A stretch of 64,000 nt of DNA from assembly GCF_003855255.1 (NCBI RefSeq), contig NZ_CP034072.1, forward strand, positions 2,193,238-2,257,237, read 5' to 3'. Below are positions 37,930-46,806 of the stretch, in pieces. The notes below the pieces were generated by a model. The model was given only the letters and a program-made list of their open reading frames with translations, was not told the origin of the DNA and ran no database searches. A program made the position numbers and the translations under genes. The DNA is from Mycolicibacterium nivoides. GTDB taxonomy: Bacteria > Actinomycetota > Actinomycetes > Mycobacteriales > Mycobacteriaceae. Numbering within the stretch: the stretch's first letter is position 1; the number at the start of each line of letters is the position of its first letter.

Positions 37930-38837
37930 CCGTGCTGAATTCATCTGATGCTCCTCGCGTGCGCGCAAAGTGGTACATCCCGGCCCGCAGCGCCGAGCTC
38001 CCGTTCACTGTCGACGTCACCCCGGAATCCGCCGGTTGGGCCGAATCCTCTTTGCGGGTACTGGAGCTGGACGACAGCCAGTCCGCAGAACTGCACACTG
38101 GGCACACCGAGGTGATGATCCTTCCGCTGACCGGTGGCGGCACCGTCGAATGCGGCGGAGAAACCTTCGAACTGTCACCGCGATCGTCGGTTTTCGACGG
38201 TCCCGCCGACATGGTCTATCTCGGTATCGGTCAGGAGTACCGGCTGTCCGGTGCGGGACGCTTCGCGATCTGCGGCGCGCGGGCAACGCGTTCGTTTCCG
38301 AACCGACGGCGCGCGGCCGCCGACGTCCCCGTCGAACTTCGCGGCGCGGGCAACTGCAGCCGCCAGGTGCACAACTTCGGCACCGCGACAACATTCGAGG
38401 CCGACTCGCTGATCGCTTGCGAGGTCATCACCCCGGGTGGCAACTGGTCGAGCTATCCCGCGCACAAGCACGACGAGAACACCGAGGTGGAAACCCAGCT
38501 GGAAGAGATCTACTACTTCGAGATCGACGACAGCCCCGCCGGCACACCAGGATTCGGCTATCACCGCGTCTACGGCACCCCCGAGCGCCCCATCGAGGTG
38601 CTTGAGGAGGTCCGAACCGGGGACGTCGTCTTGGTGCCACACGGCTATCACGGACCGTCGATCGCGGCACCGGGCCACCACATGTACTACCTCAACGTCA
38701 TGGCCGGCTCCGGCCCCGAACGGGCCTGGCTCATCTGTGACGACCCGAATCACACCTGGCTGCGGGGCAGCTGGGAGCACCAGGACGTGGATCCGCGTCT
38801 CCCGTTCCGTACCTCCACCACTGGCGAAGGAGCCTGA
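37926..38837 (+). CDS. iolB: 5-deoxy-glucuronate isomerase
   Basis: 303-residue bicupin converting 5-deoxy-glucuronate to 5-dehydro-2-deoxygluconate. The second cupin has NWSSYPAHKHDENTEVE and EEIYYFEID with the metal-binding His/Glu, then VLVPHGYHGPSIAAPGHHMYYLNVMAG. It starts with GTG overlapping the aldolase stop; a second in-frame GTG six bases later is possible. Length is normal. Confidence 0.95.
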   Translation: MTVLNSSDAPRVRAKWYIPARSAELPFTVDVTPESAGWAESSLRVLELDDSQSAELHTGHTEVMILPLTGGGTVECGGETFELSPRSSVFDGPADMVYLGIGQEYRLSGAGRFAICGARATRSFPNRRRAAADVPVELRGAGNCSRQVHNFGTATTFEADSLIACEVITPGGNWSSYPAHKHDENTEVETQLEEIYYFEIDDSPAGTPGFGYHRVYGTPERPIEVLEEVRTGDVVLVPHGYHGPSIAAPGHHMYYLNVMAGSGPERAWLICDDPNHTWLRGSWEHQDVDPRLPFRTSTTGEGA

Positions 38838-38841
38838 TTCC

Positions 38842-40794
38842 GTGGTATCCACCGCACCGAAGTCGACCGAGAAACTGGTCGACGCCGAGGGCACCGTGCG
38901 ACTCACCGTGGCCCAGGCGACCATTCGCTTCCTGGCCAACCAGTACGTGGAGCGTGACGGAGTCCGGTCCAAGTTCTTCGCCGGCTGCTTCGGCATCTTC
39001 GGCCACGGGAACGTGGCCGGGCTGGGCCAGGCGCTGCTGCAGGACGAAATAGACGCAGCCGAGGCCTCGAAAGTGCCCGGACTCAAATACGTGCTCGGCC
39101 GCAACGAGCAGGCCATGGTGCACAGTGCGGTGGCCTATGCCCGGCAGAAGGACCGGCTGCAAGCGTGGGCGGTGACCGCCAGCGTCGGGCCGGGCTCCAC
39201 CAACATGCTCACCGGCGCCGCGCTGGCCACCATCAATCGGTTGCCGGTGTTGCTGCTGCCCGCCGACACGTTCGCCACCCGGGTCAGTTCACCGGTGTTG
39301 CAGGAGCTCGAACTGCCGTCCTCCGGTGACGTGACGGTCAACGACGCCTTCAAGCCGCTGTCCCGCTACTTCGATCGGGTCTGGCGGCCCGAACAACTGC
39401 CGGCCGCCCTGCTGGGGGCCATGCGGGTGCTGACCGATCCCGTCGAGACCGGAGCCGCGACGGTGTCGATCCCCCAGGACGTGCAGGCCGAGGCGCACGA
39501 CTGGCCGGAATCGCTGTTCGCCGAACGCACCTGGCACATCGCCCGCCCGCTTCCCGAACGCTCGGTGATCGCGCGCGCCGCCGAGATCGTCGCCTCGGCC
39601 CGCAAGCCGCTGATCATCGCAGGCGGTGGCGTGCACTACTCCGGCGCCGAAGAAGTTCTGGCCGCGTTGTGCGAGCAGACCGGCGTCCCGGTCGCCGAGA
39701 GCCAGGCCGGCAAGGGTTCGCTGCGCTACGACCATCCGCAGTCGGTCGGGGCGATCGGTTCCACCGGCACGACGGCAGCCAACGCGCTGGCGTCGGAAGC
39801 CGACGTCGTCATCGGAATCGGCACCCGCTACAGCGATTTCACCTCCGCGTCGCGGACCGCTTTCAACAATCCCGACGTCCGGTTCGTCAACATCAACGTG
39901 GCGTCGCTCGATGCGGTGAAGCAGGGTGGTGTCAGCATGGTCGCCGACGCCCGGGAGGCACTCGAGGCGCTGGGCACCGCGCTGGGCGACTACGTCGTCA
40001 GCGACGAATACCGTTCGCGGGTCACCCAACTGGCAGCCGAGTGGGAGGACACCGTGTCCGCGGTCTACGCGACCTCCGACGACGGCGCGGCGTTGAACCA
40101 GAACCAGGTCATCGGCCTGGTGAACACGCTGTCGGATCCGCGCGACGTGGTGGTGTGCGCGGCCGGCTCGATGCCCGGGGACTTGCACAAGATGTGGCGC
40201 ACCCGTGACCGCAAGGGTTACCACGTCGAGTACGGCTACTCCTGCATGGGATACGAGATCGCCGGCGGGATCGGCGTCAAGATGGCCGATCCGGACCGCG
40301 ACGTGTTCATCATGGTCGGCGACGGCTCCTACCTGATGATGGCCACCGAACTGGTGACCGCCGTGCAGGAGGGCATCAAGGTCATCCCGGTGCTGGTGCA
40401 GAACCACGGATTCGCCTCCATCGGTGGACTTTCCGAATCACTGGGCTCGCAGCGGTTCGGCACCTCCTACCGCTACCGCACCACCGATGGGCGTCTCGAC
40501 GGCGACACACTGCCCGTGGACCTGGCGGCCAACGCCGCCAGCCTGGGCGCCGACGTCATCAAGGCCACCACCGCCGCGGAGTTCACCGACGCGGTCAAGG
40601 CGGCCAAGGCCGCTGAGCGAACCACCGTCATCCATGTCGAGACCGACCCGCTGATCTACGCCCCCGACAGCCAGTCCTGGTGGGACGTACCGGTGTCGCA
40701 GGTCTCCACGTTGGAGTCCACCCAGAGCGCCTACGCACGGTATGCGGACTGGAAGAAAGTTCAACGCCCCCTTGTTAATCCGTCTGACCGCTGA
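38842..40794 (+). CDS. iolD: 3D-(3,5/4)-trihydroxycyclohexane-1,2-dione hydrolase
   Basis: 650-residue TPP-dependent ring-opening enzyme. The N-terminal PYR domain has FFAGCFGIFGHGNVAGLG and the catalytic Glu region LGRNEQAMVHSA; the central Rossmann domain is IIAGGGVHYSGAEEVL. The PP domain carries GDGSYLMMATELV...VLVQNHGFASIGGL, the diphosphate/Mg motif. I chose the GTG at 38842-38844 with AAGGAG 7-8 bp upstream and a 4-bp gap from iolB. Confidence 0.96.
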   Translation: MVSTAPKSTEKLVDAEGTVRLTVAQATIRFLANQYVERDGVRSKFFAGCFGIFGHGNVAGLGQALLQDEIDAAEASKVPGLKYVLGRNEQAMVHSAVAYARQKDRLQAWAVTASVGPGSTNMLTGAALATINRLPVLLLPADTFATRVSSPVLQELELPSSGDVTVNDAFKPLSRYFDRVWRPEQLPAALLGAMRVLTDPVETGAATVSIPQDVQAEAHDWPESLFAERTWHIARPLPERSVIARAAEIVASARKPLIIAGGGVHYSGAEEVLAALCEQTGVPVAESQAGKGSLRYDHPQSVGAIGSTGTTAANALASEADVVIGIGTRYSDFTSASRTAFNNPDVRFVNINVASLDAVKQGGVSMVADAREALEALGTALGDYVVSDEYRSRVTQLAAEWEDTVSAVYATSDDGAALNQNQVIGLVNTLSDPRDVVVCAAGSMPGDLHKMWRTRDRKGYHVEYGYSCMGYEIAGGIGVKMADPDRDVFIMVGDGSYLMMATELVTAVQEGIKVIPVLVQNHGFASIGGLSESLGSQRFGTSYRYRTTDGRLDGDTLPVDLAANAASLGADVIKATTAAEFTDAVKAAKAAERTTVIHVETDPLIYAPDSQSWWDVPVSQVSTLESTQSAYARYADWKKVQRPLVNPSDR

Positions 40795-40803
40795 AAGAGA
40801 TCC

Positions 40804-41715
40804 ATGAGCACAATTCTCGTTGGTTCGGCCCCCGACTCCTGGGGTGTGTGGTTTCCCGAGGACCCGAACCAGACGCCCTATACCCGCTTCCTGGACGAGG
40901 TGGCCGCATCCGGCTACCAGTGGATCGAATTGGGCCCGTTCGGCTATCTGCCGACCGATCCGAAGCAGCTGTCCGACGAACTGGCCAAGCGCAACCTGAA
41001 GCTGTCCGCGGGCACGGTCTTCGAGCACCTGCACCAGGACAATTCGTGGGACGCCGTGTGGACGCAGATCGAGGACGTCGCGAGGCTGACTGCGGCCGTC
41101 GGCGGTAAGCACGTCGTGGTGATCCCCGAGATGTGGCGCGATCCCGCCACTGGCGCGGTGCTCGAGGACCGCAACCTCACCGCTGATCAATGGCGCAAGA
41201 AGACCCAAGGCATGAACGAGCTCGGCAAGGCCATGTTCGAGAAGTACGGTGTCCGTGCGCAATACCATCCGCACGCCGACAGTCACGTCGACACCGAGAA
41301 GAACGTGTATCGATTCCTCGACGGAACCGACGGCGAATTCGTCAACCTGTGCCTGGACACCGGACACATCAGCTACTGCGGCGGCGACAACATCGCCATC
41401 ATCCAGCGGGCCCCAGAGCGTATCGGCTATCTGCACCTCAAGCAGGTCGATCCCGAGGTGCGGGCCAAGGTCGAGGCCGAGGACCTGCCGTTCGGCGAGG
41501 CCGTCAAGCTGGGCGCGATGACCGAACCGCCGCTGGGTATTCCGGAGATGCCGCCGTTGCTCGCCGAGATCGAAAAGCTCGGCATCGACGTGTTCGCGAT
41601 CGTCGAGCAGGACATGTACCCCTGCGAGGTCGACGCTCCCCTGCCCATCGCCAAGCGCACCCGGAACTACCTAGGTTCGTGTGGCATCCCTTCCGTCAAG
41701 TTCGGATCAGCATGA
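40804..41715 (+). CDS. iolE: Sugar phosphate isomerase/epimerase, IolE-type
   Basis: 303-residue AP-endonuclease-fold protein: GSAPDSWGVWFPEDPNQTP at the N-terminus, WIELGPFGYLPTDP, the metal-ligand segments QYHPHADSHVD, CLDTGHISYCGGDN and YLHLKQVDP, and VEQDMYPCEVD near the end. Position directly after iolD supports inosose dehydratase or an associated isomerase. The name is by operon context, and the protein at 26660 is nearer classical IolE. CTGAAAGAGATCC precedes the ATG. Its end overlaps the start of a decayed paralogue. Confidence 0.83.
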   Translation: MSTILVGSAPDSWGVWFPEDPNQTPYTRFLDEVAASGYQWIELGPFGYLPTDPKQLSDELAKRNLKLSAGTVFEHLHQDNSWDAVWTQIEDVARLTAAVGGKHVVVIPEMWRDPATGAVLEDRNLTADQWRKKTQGMNELGKAMFEKYGVRAQYHPHADSHVDTEKNVYRFLDGTDGEFVNLCLDTGHISYCGGDNIAIIQRAPERIGYLHLKQVDPEVRAKVEAEDLPFGEAVKLGAMTEPPLGIPEMPPLLAEIEKLGIDVFAIVEQDMYPCEVDAPLPIAKRTRNYLGSCGIPSVKFGSA

Positions 41716-42218
41716 AGCTCGGCGTCTACACCGCGATCCTGCACGACAAGCCACTGCGCGAGGCACTGGGGTGATCGGGTCACTGGGACTGGTGGGCGCG
41801 GAGATGGATCCTTCTCATCTCTTCTGGCAGGGCATCGACCCGGTGCGGGCCATCGACTGGCTGGCTGGGACCGCTGGTGCTCCATGCCGCGGCCAAGGAC
41901 ACCCGGGTCAACCCGAACTGCAGCATCTACGGCGTCCTCGACGATCGCTTCACCCGGATTCCGTTGGAGCAGAACCCGACCGGGCTCGGCGGGAGGCATG
42001 TGGTGAACCGCTGGCCCGAGGACTCGGCGTGGAACTTCGTGGCCGTCGGCCAAGAACACGGCGTCGGCTTCTGGTCGGACTTCCTCCGGGCGCTGGAACG
42101 AGTTGATCCCGGGATATGGGTGAACATCGAACACGAGGACCTTTCCTTCGGGCCGTTGGAAGGTCTTCGCGTCGCCGCCGAAACCCTGAAGACTGCCGAC
42201 GCGACGCTAGTTCGGTGA
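41712..42218 (+). pseudogene. Decayed TIM-barrel isomerase (IolH-like family)
   Basis: Starts in an ATGA overlap with iolE as MKLGVYTAILHDKPLREALG and hits TGA at 41772-41774. The family sequence resumes in another frame from 41771 (VIGSLGLVGAEMDPSHLFWQGIDPVRA) and returns to the first frame near 41875 (LVLHAAAKDTRVNPN...IWVNIEHEDLSFGPLEGL), ending at 42218. Full-length relatives are about 330 residues; only about 168 codons remain. This implies two frameshifts plus a large internal deletion between early and late GAE-like segments (about 41795-41807). Not expected to be functional. Confidence 0.88.
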
Positions 42219-42241
42219 TGACCGCCGGTGCGCCGGCCAGC

Positions 42242-43276
42242 TCAGCGCCGCGGGGCTGCGGTGGTCGATCGCACCACCAGCTGCGGCTCCAGCACGACGT
42301 CGTCCGGCTCGGTTCGGGCCCGCTCGAGGAACTCGACGGCCATCTCCACCGAGCGGGCGCCGATGGTCGCGGCGTCCTGGTGGATGGTGGTCAGATCGAT
42401 CCGAGGATTGTCCGAGAGCCTGCTGTCGTCGTAGCCGATCAGCGACACCTGACCGGGGATATCGACGCCCTCGCGGGTGAACACGTCGAGCAAGCCGAGC
42501 GCACAGCGGTCGTTGCCGGCCAGCACCGCGGTGGGCAGCGACGGTGCCTGCAGCATCTGGCGGGCGGCCGCGGCGCCGGCGCGCTCGTTGTGTGCTCCGG
42601 GGATGACGGTGATCTTGTCGTCCAGTCCGTGCGCGCGCATGGCCGCCCGGTAGGCGCGTCTCCGATCCGCCGAGCCAGGTTCGTCGCCCCCGTCGACGTG
42701 GTGGATGTCTCGATGGCCGAGGCTCACCAGATAGTCGACGGCCATCCGCATTCCCTTGGTGTCGTTGGTCCGCACCGTCCCCAGACGACCGGGCGTCTTG
42801 GCAAGACCGGGGAGGCGGCGACCGACGGTGACCACCGGGACCCGCTGCGACAGCCCGACCAGATAGTCCTGAGTCGAACTGGGCCCCAACAGGATCAGGC
42901 TGCCGCAGCGATGGCTGAGCAGAGAATCCACAAAGTCGGACTCGGGCTGGTCCTGCAGATTCGCCGACAGCAGGACTTCGTATCCGAGCTTCCGTGCCGC
43001 CGGGTAGATCGCGGTCACCAACTCGGCTTCGAACATCTGCTGGACGTCCATCAGCACCCCGAGGGTGCGGCTACGCCCCTGCGCCAGCACCCGGGCAGCC
43101 GCATCACGCCGGTACCCGATCTCGTCGGCGATAGCCAGCACCCTGCGTGTGGTTTCTTCACTCGCCCGGGGCTTGCCGTCCAGGATGAACGAAACCAGGG
43201 TGCGCGATACACCAGCCCGTTCGGCCACGTCGGCCATGGTGGGGCGCCGGGCCTCCCCGCCGGGAAACGATGTCAT
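42242..43276 (-). CDS. LacI-family repressor of iolT-iolG-iolH
   Basis: 344-residue regulator: HTH TMADVAERAGVSRTLVSFIL (about 13-32), hinge, and a sensor domain with VRTNDTKGMRMAVDYLV and VLAGNDRCALGLLDVFTREG...VSLIGYDDSRL. I chose the ATG at 43274-43276 with GGAAGGGG upstream. Divergent from iolT; the gap holds two CG-centred palindromes that are probably its operators. It is a clear paralogue of the LacI gene at 28554. Confidence 0.92.
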   Translation of the reverse strand: MTSFPGGEARRPTMADVAERAGVSRTLVSFILDGKPRASEETTRRVLAIADEIGYRRDAAARVLAQGRSRTLGVLMDVQQMFEAELVTAIYPAARKLGYEVLLSANLQDQPESDFVDSLLSHRCGSLILLGPSSTQDYLVGLSQRVPVVTVGRRLPGLAKTPGRLGTVRTNDTKGMRMAVDYLVSLGHRDIHHVDGGDEPGSADRRRAYRAAMRAHGLDDKITVIPGAHNERAGAAAARQMLQAPSLPTAVLAGNDRCALGLLDVFTREGVDIPGQVSLIGYDDSRLSDNPRIDLTTIHQDAATIGARSVEMAVEFLERARTEPDDVVLEPQLVVRSTTAAPRR

Positions 43277-43299
43277 CGCATCCCCTTCCGAAGTGACGC

Positions 43300-43328
43300 T
43301 TGACACATCTTGAGCACGGATCCATAGT
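43300..43328 (+). promoter_or_regulatory. iolT promoter
   Basis: TTGACA (43300-43305), 17-bp spacer, CATAGT (43323-43328). The start point should fall near 43335, inside the operator pair. Confidence 0.72.
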
Positions 43329-43332
43329 AGAC

Positions 43333-43359
43333 GTCACGCGCGTTAGTAACGCGCGTTAC
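43333..43359. promoter_or_regulatory. Tandem LacI operators in front of iolT
   Basis: GTAACGCGCGTTAC (43346-43359) is a perfect 14-bp palindrome. GTCACGCGCGTTAG (43333-43346) matches it at 12 of 14 positions and shares one base with it, so the centres are 13 bp apart. They cover the predicted transcription start. Confidence 0.82.
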
Positions 43360-43380
43360 ACAGATCAAAGCGAGGCCTAC

Positions 43381-44796
43381 ATGTCGTCGGATTCCCGAAC
43401 AACGGCCGGCCACGGGAAGTTCTTGGGCCGACTCACCGTCATCGCCACTCTCGGCGGTCTGCTGTTCGGTTACGACACCGGCGTCATCTCCGGTGCTCTG
43501 CTGTACATGAAGGATGACCTGGCGCTGAGCCCCTTCGGCGAAGCCACCGTCGTCAGCTCCCTGTTGTTCCCCGGAGCGGCGTTCGGCGCGCTATTCGGCG
43601 GTCGTGTCGCGGACCGGATCGGACGCAAGCGCTCGCTGATGGTGTGCGCGGTGCTGTTCCTCGCCGGCGCCATAGGCTGCGCGCTCGCCCCCAACGTCCA
43701 GGTCATGGTCGCCGCCCGCATCATCCTCGGGCTCGGTGTCGGCGCGGCCGCCGTGACCTGTCCCCTCTATCTGGCCGAGATGGCTCCGGCGGAACGGCGC
43801 GGCCGGATGGTCACCATCAACGAGCTGATGATCGTCACGGGCCAGATGCTCGCCTTCGCGACCAATGCCCTGCTGGACCACCTCATCCACGATCCGCACG
43901 TCTGGCGCACCATGCTCGCGGTCGCGGCCGTTCCCGCCGTCGCACTGCTGCTGGGCATGCTGGTGCTGCCGGATTCGCCGCGCTGGTACGGCCTCCACGG
44001 GCGGATGGCCGAGGCACGGGCCGTACTGGAGCGCAGCCGGCCGGCCGCGGAGGCCGACAGCGAGTACGCCCTGATCGTCGAGCACACCGCGCACGTGCTC
44101 AAAACGAAATCCACGCCGTTCTCGGTGATCCGCGACGTGCCGTGGATCCGGCGGGTGGTCCTGATCGGCTGCGGGCTGGCGATCGTCCAGCAGGCGACCG
44201 GCATCAACACCGTGAACTATTACGCGCCAACGATTCTCGAGCAATCCGGGCTGGGCGTCAGCGCGGCGTTGGTGGCCACCATCGCTGTCGGCGTGACCTC
44301 GGTGATCACCACGATCATCGGAATCATCCTGCTCGGCTACATCGGACGGCGCACCATGCTGCTGATCGGATTCGGCGGCGTCGCCGCGTCACAGGCCGCG
44401 CTCGCGCTGGTGTTCCTGATGCCGGTGTCGACAACCCGCAGCTACGTCATCCTCGGCTGCATGGTGGTGTTCGTCGCCTTCGTGCAGATGTTCATCGGCA
44501 CCTGCGTGTGGCTGTTGCTCTCGGAGATCTTCCCTTTGAGCATCCGCGGCGTCGCGATGGGTATCGCCGTGTTCATCCTGTGGTGCACCAATGCCGTCAT
44601 CTCGTTCCTGTTCCCGCTGCTGAACAACGCGCTCGGTTCCACCGGAACCTTCGGCCTGTTCGTCCTCGTCAACATCGGCTCCTGGGTGTTCGTCCGCCTG
44701 CTCGTGCCCGAAACGAAGGGCACCAGCCTCGAAGAACTCGAAGAACGTTTCGAGGTCGAGGGCACCGGGCGAATTCCTGCCGTGACTCCAGCCTGA
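43381..44796 (+). CDS. iolT: MFS sugar-porter family transporter, inositol type
   Basis: 471-residue proton symporter with 12 predicted membrane segments. LGGLLFGYDTGVISGALLYM in TM1, GGRVADRIGRKRSL in loop 2-3, LYLAEMAPAERRGRM, VLPDSPRWY, QQATGINTVNYYAPTI in TM7 and the C-terminal PETKGTSLEELEERFE are sugar-porter signatures shared with IolT. I chose the ATG at 43381. First gene of iolT-iolG-iolH. A second, non-ABC uptake route for inositol. Confidence 0.92.
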   Translation: MSSDSRTTAGHGKFLGRLTVIATLGGLLFGYDTGVISGALLYMKDDLALSPFGEATVVSSLLFPGAAFGALFGGRVADRIGRKRSLMVCAVLFLAGAIGCALAPNVQVMVAARIILGLGVGAAAVTCPLYLAEMAPAERRGRMVTINELMIVTGQMLAFATNALLDHLIHDPHVWRTMLAVAAVPAVALLLGMLVLPDSPRWYGLHGRMAEARAVLERSRPAAEADSEYALIVEHTAHVLKTKSTPFSVIRDVPWIRRVVLIGCGLAIVQQATGINTVNYYAPTILEQSGLGVSAALVATIAVGVTSVITTIIGIILLGYIGRRTMLLIGFGGVAASQAALALVFLMPVSTTRSYVILGCMVVFVAFVQMFIGTCVWLLLSEIFPLSIRGVAMGIAVFILWCTNAVISFLFPLLNNALGSTGTFGLFVLVNIGSWVFVRLLVPETKGTSLEELEERFEVEGTGRIPAVTPA

Positions 44797-44824
44797 CCAC
44801 ACCCCATCGAAAGGACCCCCTCCA

Positions 44825-45856
44825 ATGTCTGATCTGCGCGTCGCCGTGCTCGGTGTCGGCCTCATGGGCGCCGACCACGTACACCGCATCGAGGCCCGGA
44901 TCTCCGGTGCCCGAGTGTCCGTGGTCAACGACTACGTGACCGACAAGGCCGAGCAATTGGCCGCGGCGATCCCCGGCTGCCGGGCCGTCACCGACCCGCT
45001 TGACGCCATCGCCGATCCCGAGGTCGACGCCGTCGTACTCGCCACGCCCGGGCCGACCCACGACAAGCAGCTCTTGGCCTGTCTGGAGCACGGCAAACCC
45101 GTGCTGTGCGAGAAGCCGCTGACCACCGATGTCGAATCGTCCCTGGACGTGGTCAAGCGCGAGGCCGAGCTCGGAAAACGGCTCATCCAGGTCGGTTTCA
45201 TGCGCCGCTTCGATGAGGAGTACACCCAGCTGAAAGGCCTGCTGGATGCCGGTGAGTTCGGCCGCGCGCTGGTACTGCACTGCGTGCACCGCAACCCGGC
45301 CGTGCCGCCGAGCTTCGACAGCTCCATGATCGTCAAGGATTCCCTGGTCCATGAGGTCGACGTGACCCGCTTCCTGTTCGACGAGGAAATCGCCTCGATC
45401 CAGATCATGAAGCCCGCCGTCAATCCGGGTGCCCCCGAGGGCATCCAGGACCCGCAGATCGCCATCATGCGCACCGATTCCGGCAAGCATGTCGATGTCG
45501 AATTGTTCGTCACCACCGGGGTGGCCTATGAGGTGCGCACCGAGCTGGTCGGCGAAAAAGGTTCGGCGTTCATCGGACTCGATGTCGGTCTGGTCCGGAA
45601 GGGCTCACCGGGCACCTGGGGCGGCACCATCACCCCCGGTTTCCGGGAGCGCTTCGGCCGGGCCTATGACATCGAGTTCCAGCGCTGGGTCGACGCTGTT
45701 CAGCGCGGCACCACGACCGGAGACTACACAGATGGCCCGACCGCGTGGGACGGCTACGCCGCTGCCGCGGTGTGTGCGGCCGGTGTCGAGGCACTGGAGA
45801 CCGGTCTGCCCGTCGACGTGAAGATGGTGTCGCGCGCGTCGATCCCGGGGGCATGA
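44825..45856 (+). CDS. iolG: Myo-inositol 2-dehydrogenase
   Basis: 343-residue Gfo/Idh/MocA enzyme oxidising myo-inositol to 2-keto-myo-inositol with NAD. GVGLMGADHVHRIEARI (about 10-26), catalytic lysine in LCEKPLTTD (about 97), QVGFMRRFDEEYTQL, and the VHEVDVTRFLF Asp/His pair follow IolG closely. AAAGGA lies upstream of the ATG. Fourth dehydrogenase of this superfamily in the window and the best IolG candidate. Confidence 0.92.
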   Translation: MSDLRVAVLGVGLMGADHVHRIEARISGARVSVVNDYVTDKAEQLAAAIPGCRAVTDPLDAIADPEVDAVVLATPGPTHDKQLLACLEHGKPVLCEKPLTTDVESSLDVVKREAELGKRLIQVGFMRRFDEEYTQLKGLLDAGEFGRALVLHCVHRNPAVPPSFDSSMIVKDSLVHEVDVTRFLFDEEIASIQIMKPAVNPGAPEGIQDPQIAIMRTDSGKHVDVELFVTTGVAYEVRTELVGEKGSAFIGLDVGLVRKGSPGTWGGTITPGFRERFGRAYDIEFQRWVDAVQRGTTTGDYTDGPTAWDGYAAAAVCAAGVEALETGLPVDVKMVSRASIPGA

Positions 45857-46734
45857 GCATGAAGATCGCGCTGGATCCGACACCGTTCCACCACGACTAC
45901 GAGTTACTCGAATTCCCCAGTCTGGTGGCAGAACTCGGCTACGAGTACCTGCAACTGACCCCGCACCGCGACTTCATCCCGTTCTTCAACCATCCGCGTG
46001 CCGACGACGACCTGGTGTCCAAGTTCCGCAAGGCCTGTGCGGACGCCGGTGTCGGGATCGCCTCGGTACTGCCCGTGCTGCGCTGGTCCAGCCCGGACCC
46101 CGACGCCCGCGAGGCCGCGGTACGCAACTGGAAGCGGGTCATCCAGATCACCGTCGACCTCGGCGTCAACGTCATCAACACCGAATTCTCCGGCCGACCC
46201 GAAAAGGCCGAGGAGTCCGAGCGGGCGTTCTTCCGGTCGATGGAAGAACTGCTGCCGATCATCGAACGCGAAGGCATCGACGTCCGGATCGACCCGCACC
46301 CAGACGATTTCGTCGAGGACGGCCTGGAGGCGGTGCGGATCATCCGCGGGGTCAACTCCCCCAACATCGGCATGGTGTACGTGGCCTGCCATACGTTCCA
46401 CATGGGTTCGAACATGACCGAGATCATTCGCGCCGCCGGAGACAAGCTGCGCCTGGTCCATGTCGCCGACACCATGGACCACCGCCGCAGCCACGGATTG
46501 CGCTACATCACCAATCCACCGGGCAACCCGGTGCGGGTGCACCAGCACCTGAAAATCGGTGACGGCGATATCAACTGGGATGAGTTCTTCGGCGGCCTGG
46601 CCGAGATCGGCTTCTACGACCGGGACGACACCGTCATGGTGTCCTCGGTCTTCGCCGAGGACGAGAACGCCCATGACGTGTCGCGGTATCAGCTGAAGAC
46701 GATGACCGGGTACGTCACGAAGTACCGCGGATGA
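45853..46734 (+). CDS. iolH: Sugar phosphate isomerase/epimerase, IolH-type
   Basis: 293-residue TIM-barrel protein: MKIALDPTPFHHDYELLEFP, YLQLTPHRDFIPFF, INTEFSGRPEKAEESERAF, VRIDPHPDDFVEDGLEAV, YVACHTFHMGSNM and LRLVHVADTMDHRRSHG, with His/Asp/Glu positions for a divalent metal. Position after iolG supports the IolH assignment. The family reaction is not firmly established. The ATG overlaps the iolG stop. Followed by a strong hairpin. Confidence 0.82.
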   Translation: MSMKIALDPTPFHHDYELLEFPSLVAELGYEYLQLTPHRDFIPFFNHPRADDDLVSKFRKACADAGVGIASVLPVLRWSSPDPDAREAAVRNWKRVIQITVDLGVNVINTEFSGRPEKAEESERAFFRSMEELLPIIEREGIDVRIDPHPDDFVEDGLEAVRIIRGVNSPNIGMVYVACHTFHMGSNMTEIIRAAGDKLRLVHVADTMDHRRSHGLRYITNPPGNPVRVHQHLKIGDGDINWDEFFGGLAEIGFYDRDDTVMVSSVFAEDENAHDVSRYQLKTMTGYVTKYRG

Positions 46735-46735
46735 T

Positions 46736-46797
46736 CGTCGGGTGTGGAGGCTGCGCGGTTACCAGGATCCGGACGGATCCAGCCTCCACACCCGACG
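46736..46797. terminator. Bidirectional terminator with perfect 18-bp stem
   Basis: 46736-46753 (CGTCGGGTGTGGAGGCTG) is the exact reverse complement of 46780-46797. The 26-nt loop itself contains GGATCC-GGAC-GGATCC. It lies 1 bp after iolH and 9 bp before the convergent glutamine synthetase stop. Confidence 0.8.
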
Positions 46798-46806
46798 ACG
46801 TCTATC

